This document shows positions 34,217-44,745 of a stretch of DNA of 64,000 nt, in pieces; within the stretch, counting starts at the first letter, position 1; each line of letters begins with the position of its first letter. The stretch is from assembly GCA_036346355.1 (NCBI GenBank), contig CM070581.1:6014001-6078000 (forward strand). Reading direction: 5' to 3'. The position numbers and the translations under genes were made by a program. The notes under the pieces were generated by a model. The model searched no databases, was not told the DNA's origin, and saw nothing but the letters and a program-made list of their open reading frames with translations. The stretch comes from Rhipidocladum racemiflorum. Lineage: Eukaryota; Streptophyta; Magnoliopsida; Poales; Poaceae.

Positions 34217-35594
34217 ACAACTAGCCTACGCTATACCGTCGTGAGGGCAACGAACGGTATAGGTTATAGCCACAGCCTACAGGATCATATAAACTGTATA
34301 ATTGCATGTACTCTGTTGCTCCCATGCACTAGTTATTTCATCACCATCATCTGCATGCATGCAGCAACGTTTCACGGACAAGTTTCATGAGGTTTTAGAG
34401 TTAAGTTTCACAACGTTTCACAGATAAGTTTCATAGTGTCCCATCAATGTTTCACATATAGGCTTCATTAGGTTTCACCAGTTTCAGCAGGTTTCATGTG
34501 TTAAGTTTCAAAGGTTTATGAGTTTCAGTGTTAAGTTTGACAACATTTCCCAGACAAGTTTCATGAGGTTTCATAGTGTTTCATTCGTTTCATTAAGTTT
34601 CAGTAGGTTTCATGTATCAAGTTTCAAAGGTTTCATGAGTTTTAATGTTAAGTTTCATGATATTTCACAAATAAGTTTCACGAGGTTTCATAGTGTTTCC
34701 AACAACCGGGCTGTATCAGGAGTTTCACATATAAGTTTCATGATGTATCACATATAAGTTTCATGATGTTTCATAGATAAGTTTCACCAGTTTTTTTAGT
34801 GTTTTATGAACCAGTTTCACACATATTTTTCATCAAGTTTCATAGCGTTCCATCTACGTTTCACATAAAAACTTAACACCTGCCCTTGTTTAATTTACAG
34901 ATAAGTTTCAGGATATTTCACGAATAAAGTTTCATGATGTTCCATAAATAAGTTTCATTAGGTTTTACGGATAAGTTTCATGATATTTCACAGATAAGTT
35001 TCATTAGGTTTCACGAACAAGTTTCATAATGTTTCACAGATATGTTTCATTAGGTTTCACGGATAAGTTTCATAATATTTCACGGATAATTTCATTAGGT
35101 CTTACATATAAGTTTCATCGGGTTTCACGGATAAGTTTCATGATATTTTACGGATAATTTCATTAGGTCTTACATATAAGTTTCATCAGGTTTCACGGAT
35201 AAATTGCTATTTCATGGATAAGTTTCATTAGGTTTCAAGATAAGTCTTCCAGATGACAAGTATACCATGCAAGCAAATGTCTCAATACGTACGTATGTAT
35301 ACATCCTTAGTCTATGCATGGTACGTATGGTACATACATATCCTTCCAACTGAATTAACTGGACCGAGATAAATAGAATTCCAGGTTTCTGAATGCGTGC
35401 TGTACGTCTGTAGCTCTTCCAGCTGAATTGAACTGGCCTTGATAAGCTACTATATATATGTTAATGGGAATTCGTAGATACGTAAAACATTACGAGTTCA
35501 CCCATTGGTTCGGCAACATGCGCGTGGTGGCAAACGCACAAGACCAAGGGCGTGGCATGGTGTACCGTTATACCGTTCCCTAGTATTTCTGTTT
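34217..35594. mobile_element. insertion of about 1.4 kb absent from copy B, unclassified
   Basis: Copy B runs straight through this point (near 45470). In copy A the insert is flanked by near-identical direct repeats TTTTGAAAAGAGGAC and TTTTGAAAAAAGGAC (about 15 bp). No terminal inverted repeats, poly(A) tail or coding region were found. A long direct repeat would fit a non-LTR insertion or repair-mediated insertion. Its core is the GTTTCA array. Confidence 0.5.
34360..35245. repeat. degenerate GTTTCA-rich tandem array (about 0.9 kb)
   Basis: Dozens of imperfect copies of AAGTTTCAT.AGGTTTCAC.GAT (about 20-25 bp), for example around 34980-35060 and 35100-35200. Spacing is irregular and no long open frame results. 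Confidence 0.85.
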
Positions 35595-36002
35595 TGAAAA
35601 AAGGACTCGTGCTGATGTGTTGGCTCTTTTGCAAAAAGTGACTTGTGGTTAGGAAAAATTGCTAAAAAAATTCCATCGTCTCGTTTATAAAATAAATTAG
35701 CAGTGTCTGTGCTTCTCATGTGGATCCAAACTGAGCCCTCTTGCGTGGTCACAGATCTTTCGTAGTAAAGCCCTAATCTTTTGCTTGTTCTCTGTTTATG
35801 TGAAACGACCTCCGCAAATTCTAAAATTTAGATTATTTTGGTTTTTCTTATATTTTTAATAGTCTTGATAAAGGACAAGTGACATCCACCATGGAGGTTG
35901 GTTTTGTAAAATAACCTATTTTTTAAAAATCACCCAGCGCAACATAGTCTGTGGCTCTAACTAGTTTATATGTAATGGCTTCAATGGTGTATGATGGTGA
36001 GC

Positions 36003-36439
36003 AGGGTTCAAATTCTCGCCGAAATCACGCAAAATTTCGGTGAAATTTCGGTTTTCGGACCCCCGAGTTCCATAATCCCGCCGAAATTTAAAAAAAACCC
36101 TTAAAAAAATTAAAATTGCTACCGTACCCTATAATTTCGCCGAAATTTCGGTGAAATTGACCGAGATTCGGTTTTTTGACCAACATTTGACCGGGTTTGA
36201 TTGGATTTGACCAGAGTTTGACCGGATTGGATTCTTCAAGTCATTTTCCATGTCTGACCAAAAATTCAAAAACATTTGACGATTTTTTATGCTAAATTCT
36301 TATTTTAAAGTCACATCTCTACTGTCTGCATTCACCGCCGCCATCCTCCTTCCTCATCTCCGCTAGATCCTAATTGCTAGTCCATAATAATAGTAGTAGT
36401 AGTAGTAGTACCAGTAGCAGCAGCAGCAGTAGTAAAACA

Positions 36440-36474
<35 letters not shown>

Positions 36475-36720
36475 AAACATTTGACGATTTTTTACCACCA
36501 TAAAATTAAAATTGCTAAATTCTTATTTTAAAGTCACATCTCTACCGTCTGCATTCACCGCCGCCATCCTCCTTCCTCATCTCCGTCAGATCCTAATTGC
36601 TAGTCCATAATAATAGTGGTGGTGGTGGTGGTGGTGGTGGTGGTGGTGGTCGTGGTAGTAGTAGTAGTGCATGGAAAGGGTTAACGAGGAATGATATTAT
36701 CGTCTACCAATCGGAAGGCA
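36003..36720. repeat. TE-like terminus, 215 bp tandem duplication and (TAG)n/(TGG)n microsatellites
   Basis: CAGGGTTCAAATTCTCGCCG followed by many ..GCCGAAATTTCGG.. motifs resembles a DNA-transposon end; the other end was not found. Then a block (GCTAAATTCTTATTTTAAAG to AGTCCATAATAATAGT) occurs at about 36291-36395 and 36508-36615. Each copy is followed by a trinucleotide array: (TAG)n at about 36390-36475 and (TGG)n at about 36617-36650. The stretch 36720-37600 is AT-rich and holds no gene I can see. Confidence 0.6.
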
Positions 36721-37608
36721 AAACTATTATCGCATTTTTAGTCATTTAAATTTTGTTGACATTTTTAGCTTGATATGTTAGAATTTCATCTCCCTTCTTT
36801 TTTACTTGATATGTTAGAATATGTATCATCAAACTTTCTAAAATTTGATCGACAATAGGTTTAAAACTATCTAGATTGGCTATACGAAAGTTATATTATT
36901 AGATTTATCGGCAAAAATACTTTTATAATATTATAATTTTATTAGTATATCTTAATGTAAAGTTATAGAAGGCAACGGTCAAAATCGCATCTCAAAAACC
37001 ATCAATTGTCAAAAACATCAATTAAAAAAGAATGAAAAGAATACTAATTTTTCAACAATAGACAACCTCGCAAAACAATGGCTTCAAAAAAGGACGAGTT
37101 CATCTTTGTGTTATTAGCATTATGTACATTTATAAGGATTATGGCTCTATACACGTAGAACCAGTACTATAAAATGATTCGTTGGTGCTTGGGTTTTCGA
37201 TGGGACCATGGGATTATCATGAGACGGTCCAACGCACATAGCATTATATCAGTTATCGAAAGCTATGCACGGCTTCTAACAACGTATGTAATCTATTATG
37301 CACAATTTTAAGAACTCGGAAAGTCAGAACGGTATTTATGAAACAAACTGTGATGGATGGAACACATGATGCTTGTGATGGATGGAACACGTGATGTTTG
37401 TGAATGTATAATTTAAATGTTTATCATTTGTAATCATATTATGAAATGCTCGTATTATGTTGCCTGGTTAAAGTGATCAAATTACAGTCCAAATTGAACG
37501 TTCGGTGGATGCTAAAACAAACGAAGTAGCAAGTGACATTGAACTTCGAAAATCGCACGTAGTTTAAATCAACAACAGACAGTATCCCAATATCCACGTA
37601 AAAAGACG

Positions 37609-40600
37609 TCACATGAAAGCTAGGCCTGATCCACGGAGCTTCTCTTCGATGATTGCATCAAAACGTTGCGCCATCTCGGTGGTCATATGATTCACCCAAT
37701 CCCCGGCACCCCCTTTCCTGAAGAATGATCCACGTGAGGCCTTTCTGAAGACTCCAGAAGTGCCTGCCTTGTTGACCTCGAGGTTTTTCATCTTCTCGAA
37801 GCTGCATAGCCTCACGATGTCCATCGCCACCCCTTCTTCCTCCTCGGCGACGGAGAACGGCCGTCCAAGGAACTGCGCCAGCTTCCTGACGTTGCTGACG
37901 GGATCTTGCAGCAGCTCTTCGTACTTCAGGAACAAGACTCTCTCCGGGCTCTCTTTGCTAGCATCCCAGTACCCAAGGATGTGGTCCCAGATGGGGCTAC
38001 ACACGGACCTGCCGTCACAAGTGAGCTCGAAAACGTCGGAGAATGAAACGTCGGGTCGAACCCTTCTGACGAAGTGCCACATTGAGACTAACATGTCCTT
38101 TGGGTCTCTGCAGATCAATTTTCACACTGTTAATCTAAATATCCAGATAGATATTATTTGTCAGCGTTAAAGTGTTTCTACTGTTTCGATAACTCTTTTG
38201 CAAGCGGTAAAACAAGAGTACGATTCGCCGTAAATCTCTGTGAATCATGAATTAGATTTCTCGACTCTCAATCGGTTTAACATATGGAGTTCGTGTTTGC
38301 AATAAAAATTAGAAGAAAAAAAAATGATAAACCACGATTCGAAGTTTCGAACCAAACGTGTTTCGCGCTCCTGGTAGCTATGGTTGTTGGAACTAATTTT
38401 GTATACGTCGCCGTATCCTATACGGAGTCATTGGCATTGTCGTGTCCGAGTAGACTAGGGAGGTCTAATACCGAGTCGTATACTGAGCTGTTGCTTTAAA
38501 AGGAGGAGCTGTGGGAGTTTGTAGTAACGAGAGCTAGACTCAAGGCAATAAGAAAGTTTAGAGTTGCATGCAACAGCTCTCCCGTGCTTGAGTTAATACG
38601 GCTGCGTGTTTGGGCTGTCTCGGCGACAAGTTTTTCTTTAGGCTGGAGGCGTGACCATCAAGGCGCATAATCATGGAAGCCCGATCGCATGATTGATTTT
38701 TGAGCCGATCCAACAATTGGTATCAGAGCAGGTGCCTGAGTTCTTGATCTGCTGCCCAAGAAGATGTCGAAATCTCCGGGAAGTGGTGACACCGGTGATC
38801 AGGCGACATCAAGTGCGATGGCGAAGGAGAGTTCCGCTATGTCGCTGCATTATCCGATGCTCACGAAGAGCAATTATGCAGCATGGGCAATCAAGATGGA
38901 GGTGTATTTGAGGGCTCAAGACCTGTGGGGAGCGATCGAGGACGACAAAGTTGATGTGCGCAAGGATCAGATGGCATTGACGGCTATCTACGGAGGCATC
39001 CCAGAAGAAATGCTCTTCCTACTGGCCGAAAAGGAGACAACCAAAGCTGCATAGGAGACGTTGAAGACGATGCATCTTGGCGCTGATCGTGTGAAGGAGG
39101 CTAAGGTACATACCCTGAAAGCTGAGTTCGAGGGGCTGCGCATGACAGAGACGGAGTCAGTCGACGACTTCGCCATCCGGTTGACGACAGTCGTCAACAA
39201 AATCAAAGCGCTTGGCGACAAGATGGAGGCAAGCTACGTGGTAAGGAAATTCCTTCGTGCTGTCCCTGGCAGGTTCCTACAAATCGTCTCCACCATTGAG
39301 CAGTTCGGCGACCTCATGGTGATGACGATCGAGGAGGTGATCAGTCGTTTGAAGGCACATGAAGAACGGATTAAGGAATCCGACAGCGGCAAAGAAGAAA
39401 ACCTACTCCTGACGCGTGTCGAGTGGGAGGCCCGATCATCGAGACGTGACGGCGAGGGCTCGTTCAGTGGCTCGAAAGAAGATGGTCAACGAGACCGCAA
39501 GAATCGGAGATTCGACAAGACAAAAGTGAGATGCTATAATTGTAATGATTATGGGCATTTTGCTTCGGAGTGCTGCAAGGTAAAGGAGGAGGAAAAAACG
39601 CTTCTTGTCGAGGTTCAAAGTAAGAAGGGACCAGTGTTGGTTTGATGTTCTGTCAAGTAAGAGTGTTGACTCCGGGACGTGAGAAGGTGTGATCGCCGTC
39701 CAAAGTCAAGTCCGTCAAAGTTGAGTCCGGGGCGTTGAAGAGATGTGTTCGCCGTCCAAACTCATGTCCGTCAGAGTCGAGTCCGGGGTGTTGAAGAGGT
39801 GTGCTCGCCGTCCAAACTCAAGTCCGTTGAAGATGCATCCAAGACGTAGAAGAGATGTGCTCGCCTTCTTGAATTAAGTAAGTCAAGTATGGGGTGTCGA
39901 GGAGATGTGTTCTCCATCCAGTGTCGAATAAAAGTTGAGCAAATCGTAGTTGTGACCGATTGTCTCAACAAGTTAGAAATTAGGCGTTACAAAATTAGGA
40001 GGGTGATTGTTGGAACTAATTTTGTATACGTCGCCGTATCCTATACGGAGTCATTGGCATTGCCGTGTCCGAGTAGACTAGGGAGGTCTAATACCGAGTC
40101 GTATACTGAGCTGTTGCTTTAAAAGGAGGAGCTGTGGGAATTTGTAGTAACGAGAGCTAGACTCAAGGCAAAAAGAAAGTTTAGAGTAGCATGCAACAGC
40201 TCTCCCGTGCTTGAGTTAATACGGCTGCGTGTTTGGACCGTCTCGGCGACAAGTTTTTCTTTAGGCTGGAGGCGTGACCATCAAGGCGCTTGCATAATCA
40301 TGGAAGCCCGATCGCATGATTGATCTTTGAGCCGATCCAACAATGGTGCATTTTAAAAGCCACCATAACGCCTAACTTGGAGCAGCTTAAGAAAAGTACA
40401 GTTTGATGAGTTCGCACCTCCAGATATAGACGATCTTGCAGTCGGGATTCTTAGCGATGGACAGGGGCAGGATCGAGTGGTGCATGTGTGTGGCCATGAG
40501 CCTCGGAGACGGCAACGCGTCTACCTTGCTCCCCCACCCGGCGGCAAAGAGCGCCTCCACGTACGGGACACAATCGTGCGGGTTGTGGCGGAGGAGCGGG

Positions 40601-40935
40601 TGCTCCTCCGCGGCTGGCGGGTACAGGCCGCGCGCCATGGTGGCGAATGCGAGCGCCTTGAGCCACGTGGTGCCGCACTTGGGCGGGCTCGCGAGGAAGA
40701 CGTCGCCGCGGCGCGGCGTGAAGCTCCCTTGGATCTCGATGATCCCCGGGACCCAGATCTCAAGCACCCAGGTGCCCTGGTACTGGCGCAACCCTAGCTT
40801 GGGGTTGCTCGGTAGGGTGGAGATGATGTCGTCGTTCTCTTCCGGCCGGGGCACCGGCGCGGCGTCGTAGACTTCGGGGAAGACGTCCTTGAACGCGACG
40901 GGGCCGGCGAGCGAAGACGCGCTAGTGGCTGCCAT
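37609..40935 (-). CDS. cytosolic sulfotransferase (SOT family), two exons
   Basis: Transfers a sulfonate group from PAPS to a hydroxyl of a small molecule (flavonoid, hormone or similar; substrate not predictable). Exon 1 is 40935-40418 and exon 2 is 38107-37609. Splice sites are G|GTGCGA and CTGCAG|A, and the join codes for 338 aa, the usual family length. The 5' PAPS-binding loop SPPKCGTTWLK is at residues 83-93, the probable catalytic histidine is H150 in ATHMHHS, the 3'-phosphate region YIWRDPKD is at about 170-177, and RKGGAGDW is at 303-310. The protein has no signal peptide, so it should be cytosolic. The 2310 bp intron contains a 1958 bp gag-only copia element, and about 350 bp of original intron remains. 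The gene appears intact. Its upstream region has been duplicated and filled with transposons. Confidence 0.93.
38385..38715 (+). repeat. 5' LTR of the gag-only copia element
   Basis: Starts TGTTGGAACT and ends GATCCAACA, and is followed by the primer site. Short CTTTAAAAGG near 38494-38503 may act as the TATA region. Confidence 0.93.
38718..38729 (+). promoter_or_regulatory. primer-binding site (initiator tRNA-Met)
   Basis: TGGTATCAGAGC, the standard plant copia primer site complementary to the 3' end of initiator tRNA-Met, two bases after the 5' LTR. Confidence 0.95.
38764..39645 (+). pseudogene. copia gag (UBN2-type) with one internal stop
   Basis: A 293-codon gag frame starting MSKSPGSGDTGDQ. 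It carries the LTKSNYAAWAIKMEVYL segment typical of copia gag N-termini and a zinc knuckle CX2CX4HX4C (CYNCNDYGHFASEC, about 39532-39573). A TAG at 39052-39054 interrupts the frame, in a position where family members usually have tryptophan. The frame is otherwise open. Protease, integrase and RT are missing. Confidence 0.85.
39655..39925 (+). repeat. tandem repeat of about 62 bp in the gag-only copia element
   Basis: Four to five diverged units of the type GTTGAAGAGATGTGTTCGCC followed by GTCCAAACTCA.GTCCGTC, between the gag stop and the 3' LTR. Confidence 0.8.
40008..40342 (+). repeat. 3' LTR of the gag-only copia element
   Basis: Matches 38385-38715 closely and has the same TGTTGG and CAACA ends. 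Confidence 0.93.
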
Positions 40936-41125
40936 TACACTGCTCCAATGGTCCTTGGCGGCTGGGCAATCAAATAGACTGACAGCAAAACGTGTTCGCT
41001 AGCTAGATAAATGTCTTTCGTGCAAGCATGTGTCACGAACACTGTCGTCGATGTGCTCGTACCACCCAACTTGGCTTACTACTGGTGGCAGCAGTGATAT
41101 GTCGTGAAACACGAGGCTGCATATC

Positions 41126-42090
41126 TTACAGCCATTAAACTCGGGAGGTTTCCCGGTTTCGCAAAAAAAACCTCCGTTTTTTTGAAATTACGGATAAATC
41201 CTTTGCGATTTTTGGTGAGAGGAAAAAAAATCCTGTTTCGCATTTAAGTCCCTTGTTCGGCGTTTTTCAGAAAAAGCCTCCCGTTAGATGCGAATCGCGG
41301 ATGAGCCCTTTTCTAATTTATCAAAATAGCGAACAAATCCGAAATTATAACAAATAGGATCTCGCACTTTTCGTTCAGGTCCTTTCTCCGTTTTGCTCGG
41401 AAAAGATGTTTTCGTGGTCCGTTTTTTCTTCAGAGCACGGGAAAATATTTTTGTTGCCCGTTTTTCCTAAAAAAATGGTGATGTGTTTTTCGTCCGCCGT
41501 TTCTCCGGTTTTGTTGGAAAAAATATTTTCTTTGTCCGTTTTGCCTCCAGAGCATGGGGAAAATGTTTTTTTTCTGAAAAAATTATTTTCATGGTTCGTT
41601 TTTTCTCCGGACCATGAGAAAAATATTTTCGTTGGTCCGTTTTTTCTACGGAGCATGGGAAAAATGCCAGTTTTTACCAAAAAAAATGGAAATTCGTTTT
41701 TCATCCGTCGTTTCTACGTTTTTGTTGGAAAAAATATTTTCATTGTCCGTTTTTTTTCTCCATAGTATGAGAAAAATATTTTTCGTTGACTGTTTTCCCT
41801 CAGAAAAAATGTGAATTCGTTTTCTGTTCGTCGTTTATCCGTTTTTTGTTGGAAAAAATGTTTTCGTGGTCCGTTTTTTCTTGTAGTACGTTTTTCCTCG
41901 TTTGCCCGAAAAAAAAGGGTCCGCCATCCGTTTTTCCCTTTGGAAAAACCTTTTAGTTTTCCCCCCAAAAAATGTTTTCGTATCCCGTTTTTTCTCGTTT
42001 TACCCAGAAAAAATGTTTCTATGATCCGTTTTTTCTCCGAAAAAAAAACACAAATTCGTTTTTTTCTAGTATATACTAGTCAAGGAAGTT
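41126..42090 (+). repeat. large inverted repeat, left arm
   Basis: Pairs, in reverse complement, with about 43930-44745. The outer part contains GAAATTACGGATAAATCC, AATAGCGAACAAATCCG and TCAGGTCCTTTCTCCGTTTT. The inner part is a run of degenerate units of about 60-70 bp (TTTTCGTGGTCCGTTTTTTC... GAGCATGGGAAAAATATTTT). No coding region. The ends could not be resolved, so the element class is unknown. Confidence 0.75.
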
Positions 42091-42127
42091 TTGTACGTGA
42101 TCTCTGTGCGTGTAGTGTATGCACCCC

Positions 42128-42759
42128 TGTTCGCGCTAAAAATGTGAAGCAGGATCCTTAGCTTCGAACACACAAGACAAACACCGGGTTTGCAGAGCGT
42201 GCCAGTCAATTTGACCTGAAATTGACAAGGTAGAATTTGTAATTTGATCAAAGCCGATAGAGCAATGTTTATCGGCTTTTCGCTAGTCGTCAAGAACCGA
42301 TTAGGAGATAACTAGATCAACCGGTTACAATTGATCCGGATACAAGGTAAAATCGGCTTTGAGAAGGCGATGCGCAACAAAACAAAGCAGATCAAACCTG
42401 GGTGAAATCGAAAAAAAATCAACAATCGGCGATGCGCAACTATGTTGATTCCGTCGACTTGTAAAGAGATCTATGAAGCTAAAACAATGTAAAAGAAAAG
42501 CTTGTAAAAGTAGATGTATGTATTGTTGGATTGATTGATATCCTCTTTTCGCTTGACGTCTACCCCTTTTTATAACACACTTGGCCGATCCGAGTTGCAT
42601 ATGGATACGGTGCGTTTACCCGTATCGGCCTCCGGTCTGATTTCCTTTCCTTTTTAGAAACGGATACCTTTTCCGACTCGTTTACCGATTTCTTTCCATA
42701 CGTACATTTTCTTTCCGTCTCAGACCGATTCCAATACGTGCCGAATTTTGGTGCAAACA
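42128..42759 (-). mobile_element. solo LTR of the gypsy-3 family
   Basis: 632 bp, the reverse complement of the gypsy-3 LTRs: starts TGTTCGCGC and ends TTGGTGCAAACA. A perfect 5 bp target duplication ACCCC lies at 42123-42127 and 42760-42764. No internal sequence remains. Confidence 0.93.
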
Positions 42760-43002
42760 ACCCCCAAATCTTTTGCACGAAACACACCACTGTTAATAAT
42801 GGAGAGGAAAGCCTACGAAATAACTTCAAATGCTGCACAGATGATCCCCTCCTAGTGTTTTGTTACTAAACCAAACACACTAAGGTTTTGGATTTCCTCT
42901 TCTTTTTTATTGCAAGATGCATATCGGTAAACCTTACGGATTTGTAATTGCAGGTTACAAAGTCTCACACGTCGATGTGCTCGTACCACCCAACTTGGCT
43001 TA

Positions 43003-43659
43003 GGGTGCATTTGGTTGCCTGGATGAGGTTGGATAGGATATGGCCATCCAACTTGGATGGGATGGAGCCATCCAGGTAGTTGTTTGGTTTGGTGGATAAA
43101 GATGAGCCAATTTTTTGTTTGGTTGGATGGATGAGGATGGATGGGATGAGCTAGTTGTAATCAAGGTTTCGAATTTTGGTTTGAATTTTTTGGATAAAAT
43201 TTAATTAAAATTTGAATTTTGAACAAAATTTGATCACAATTTAAATTTTCTGACAAAATTTGAATTTTTTAATAAAATTTGACCAAATTTTGATTTTTTG
43301 GACACATTTTGAATTTTTGAATAAAATTTGCATTTTCAAACAAAATTTTATTTTTGGACAATTTTTTACTAAAATTTGAATTTTCAAACAAAATTTGACC
43401 ATATTTTGAGCGAAGTTTAATTTTGGCCCAGAAAATTTTGCCGAAATTTGAGTTTGACCGTGTACACCTCTTCGTGCAGCAAACTGGATGAGTACATCCG
43501 GCCTTTTTATTTGGATGGGTTTATCCAACATCTTGAGAGAATATTCTCAAAAACTGGATGACCATATCCTATCCATCCACCCATCCAAACACTTGGATGG
43601 CCCCAAATTCATGGATGGCCATATCCCATCCACCCTCATCCACCCAACCAAACGCACCC
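43003..43659. mobile_element. Tourist-like (PIF/Harbinger) MITE, 657 bp
   Basis: Terminal inverted repeats GGGTGCATTTGGTTG and, at the other end, the complement of GGGTGCGTTTGGTTG (one mismatch), with TTA target duplications (43000-43002 and 43660-43662). The uninterrupted version of the target is present at about 41067-41075. The internal region has GGATGAGG/CCATCC repeats near both ends and an AT-rich centre with many AAATTTGAATTTT motifs. Confidence 0.9.
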
Positions 43660-43929
43660 TTACTACTGGTGGTGGCAGTGATATGTCGTGAAACACGAGG
43701 CTGCATATATATACTAGGTTGATATGCGCGCTACGCCACGTCGTTGATAATATCGTTGGGTTTGCAGGTATTTCTTGAAAAAAAGACGCTAGGTAAGAAT
43801 CATTGACGAACCAGCGAAACAACGGCGTTTTCTTGGGGGAAAAAAGAATAATACATGTTCCGAGAAATATTACATCTCAAACCACAAAAAAACTATAGAC
43901 GCTGAGTTTAACATCCTATACGGTCAATG

Positions 43930-44745
43930 GGCAATAACACATGTCTTAAAAAATATTAGAGATCGAGCCGCAAACATTTTCCCCATGCTCCCGGGGAAAA
44001 ACAGCTAACGAAAATATTTTTTCCGGGCAAAACGGAGAAAGGAAACGGTTTTCCAAAAATTTTTTTGGATAAACGGCCAACGAAAACATTTTTCCCATGC
44101 TTTGGAGGAAAAACGGATCATGGGGGAAAAAAATCGGGTAAAACGGAGAAAGGAAACGGTCTCTCATTTTTTTTTGGGGAGAAATAGCCACCGCAAACAT
44201 TTTTCCCATACTCCGAAGGAAAAACGGATCACGAAAATAATTTTTTTGGGTAAAACGGAGAAAGGAAACGGTCTCTCATTTGGGGGGGAAATAGCCACCG
44301 AAAACACTTTTCCCACGCTCCGGAGGAAAAACGGACAACGAAAACATTTTTTCTGGGCAAAACGAAGGAAGGAAACGCTTTTCCATTTTTTTTTTTGGAA
44401 AAACGGCTACCGAAAATACTTTTCGCATGCTCTGGAGAAAAAACGGACCCCGAAAACATTTTTTTGGGACAAAACGGAGAAAGGACCCGAACGTAAAGCG
44501 CGAGGACCTATTTGTTATAATTTTGGACCTGTTCGCTATTTTGAAAAAGTAGTAAAGGGCTCGCTCGCGATTCGCTCTTAACGGGAGGGCCTCCATGCAA
44601 AACGGCAAACCAGGGACCTAAACGTGAACCGAAAAAATATCTTCCTCTCACATAAAATCGCGCAAAGACCTAGACGTAATTCCGAAGAAACCGGGGGGCT
44701 TCTCGCAAAAACGCCGACCGACACGTGGGGGGTGCGGTTGGCCTC
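43930..44745 (-). repeat. large inverted repeat, right arm
   Basis: Reverse complement of the left arm at 41126-42090, diverged (roughly two thirds identical by eye). Contains ACGGAGAAAGGACCCGAACG, ACCTATTTGTTATAATTTTG and the same 60-70 bp degenerate units. The stretch 43718-43930 before it has no recognisable gene. Confidence 0.75.

Larger units (their letters stand above)
33726..36003. repeat. segmental duplication copy A, part 2
   Basis: Continues the homology with copy B: 33731-34226 matches 44983-45470, 35590-35890 matches 45470-45785, and 35890-36003 matches 57080-57205. Homology ends at 36003, where a CAGGGTTCAAATT sequence begins. No coding region seen. Confidence 0.85.
38385..40342 (+). 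mobile_element. gag-only copia element inside the sulfotransferase intron
   Basis: LTRs 38385-38715 and 40008-40342 (331 and 335 bp, TGTTGG...CAACA) with target duplication ATGGT (38380-38384 and 40343-40347). A primer site follows the first LTR and a purine tract GGAGGGTGAT precedes the second. The internal region codes only for gag, so it needs pol from elsewhere. By hand count the LTRs differ by 7 substitutions and one 4 bp indel, so insertion was perhaps 0.8 million years ago. It lies antisense to the host gene. Confidence 0.95.

Noticed and set aside
38718..38729. tRNA-like sequence TGGTATCAGAGC
   Set aside because: It is a primer-binding site directly after an LTR; no cloverleaf can be drawn around it.
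40436..40870. Open frames on the + strand opposite sulfotransferase exon 1
   Set aside because: Shadow frames of a GC-rich exon; the - strand has the full set of sulfotransferase motifs and correct splice sites.
41375..42161. F/S/K-rich frames in the inverted-repeat arms
   Set aside because: They arise from degenerate 60-70 bp repeats with T and A runs on both arms; no domain and no conservation of frame between units.
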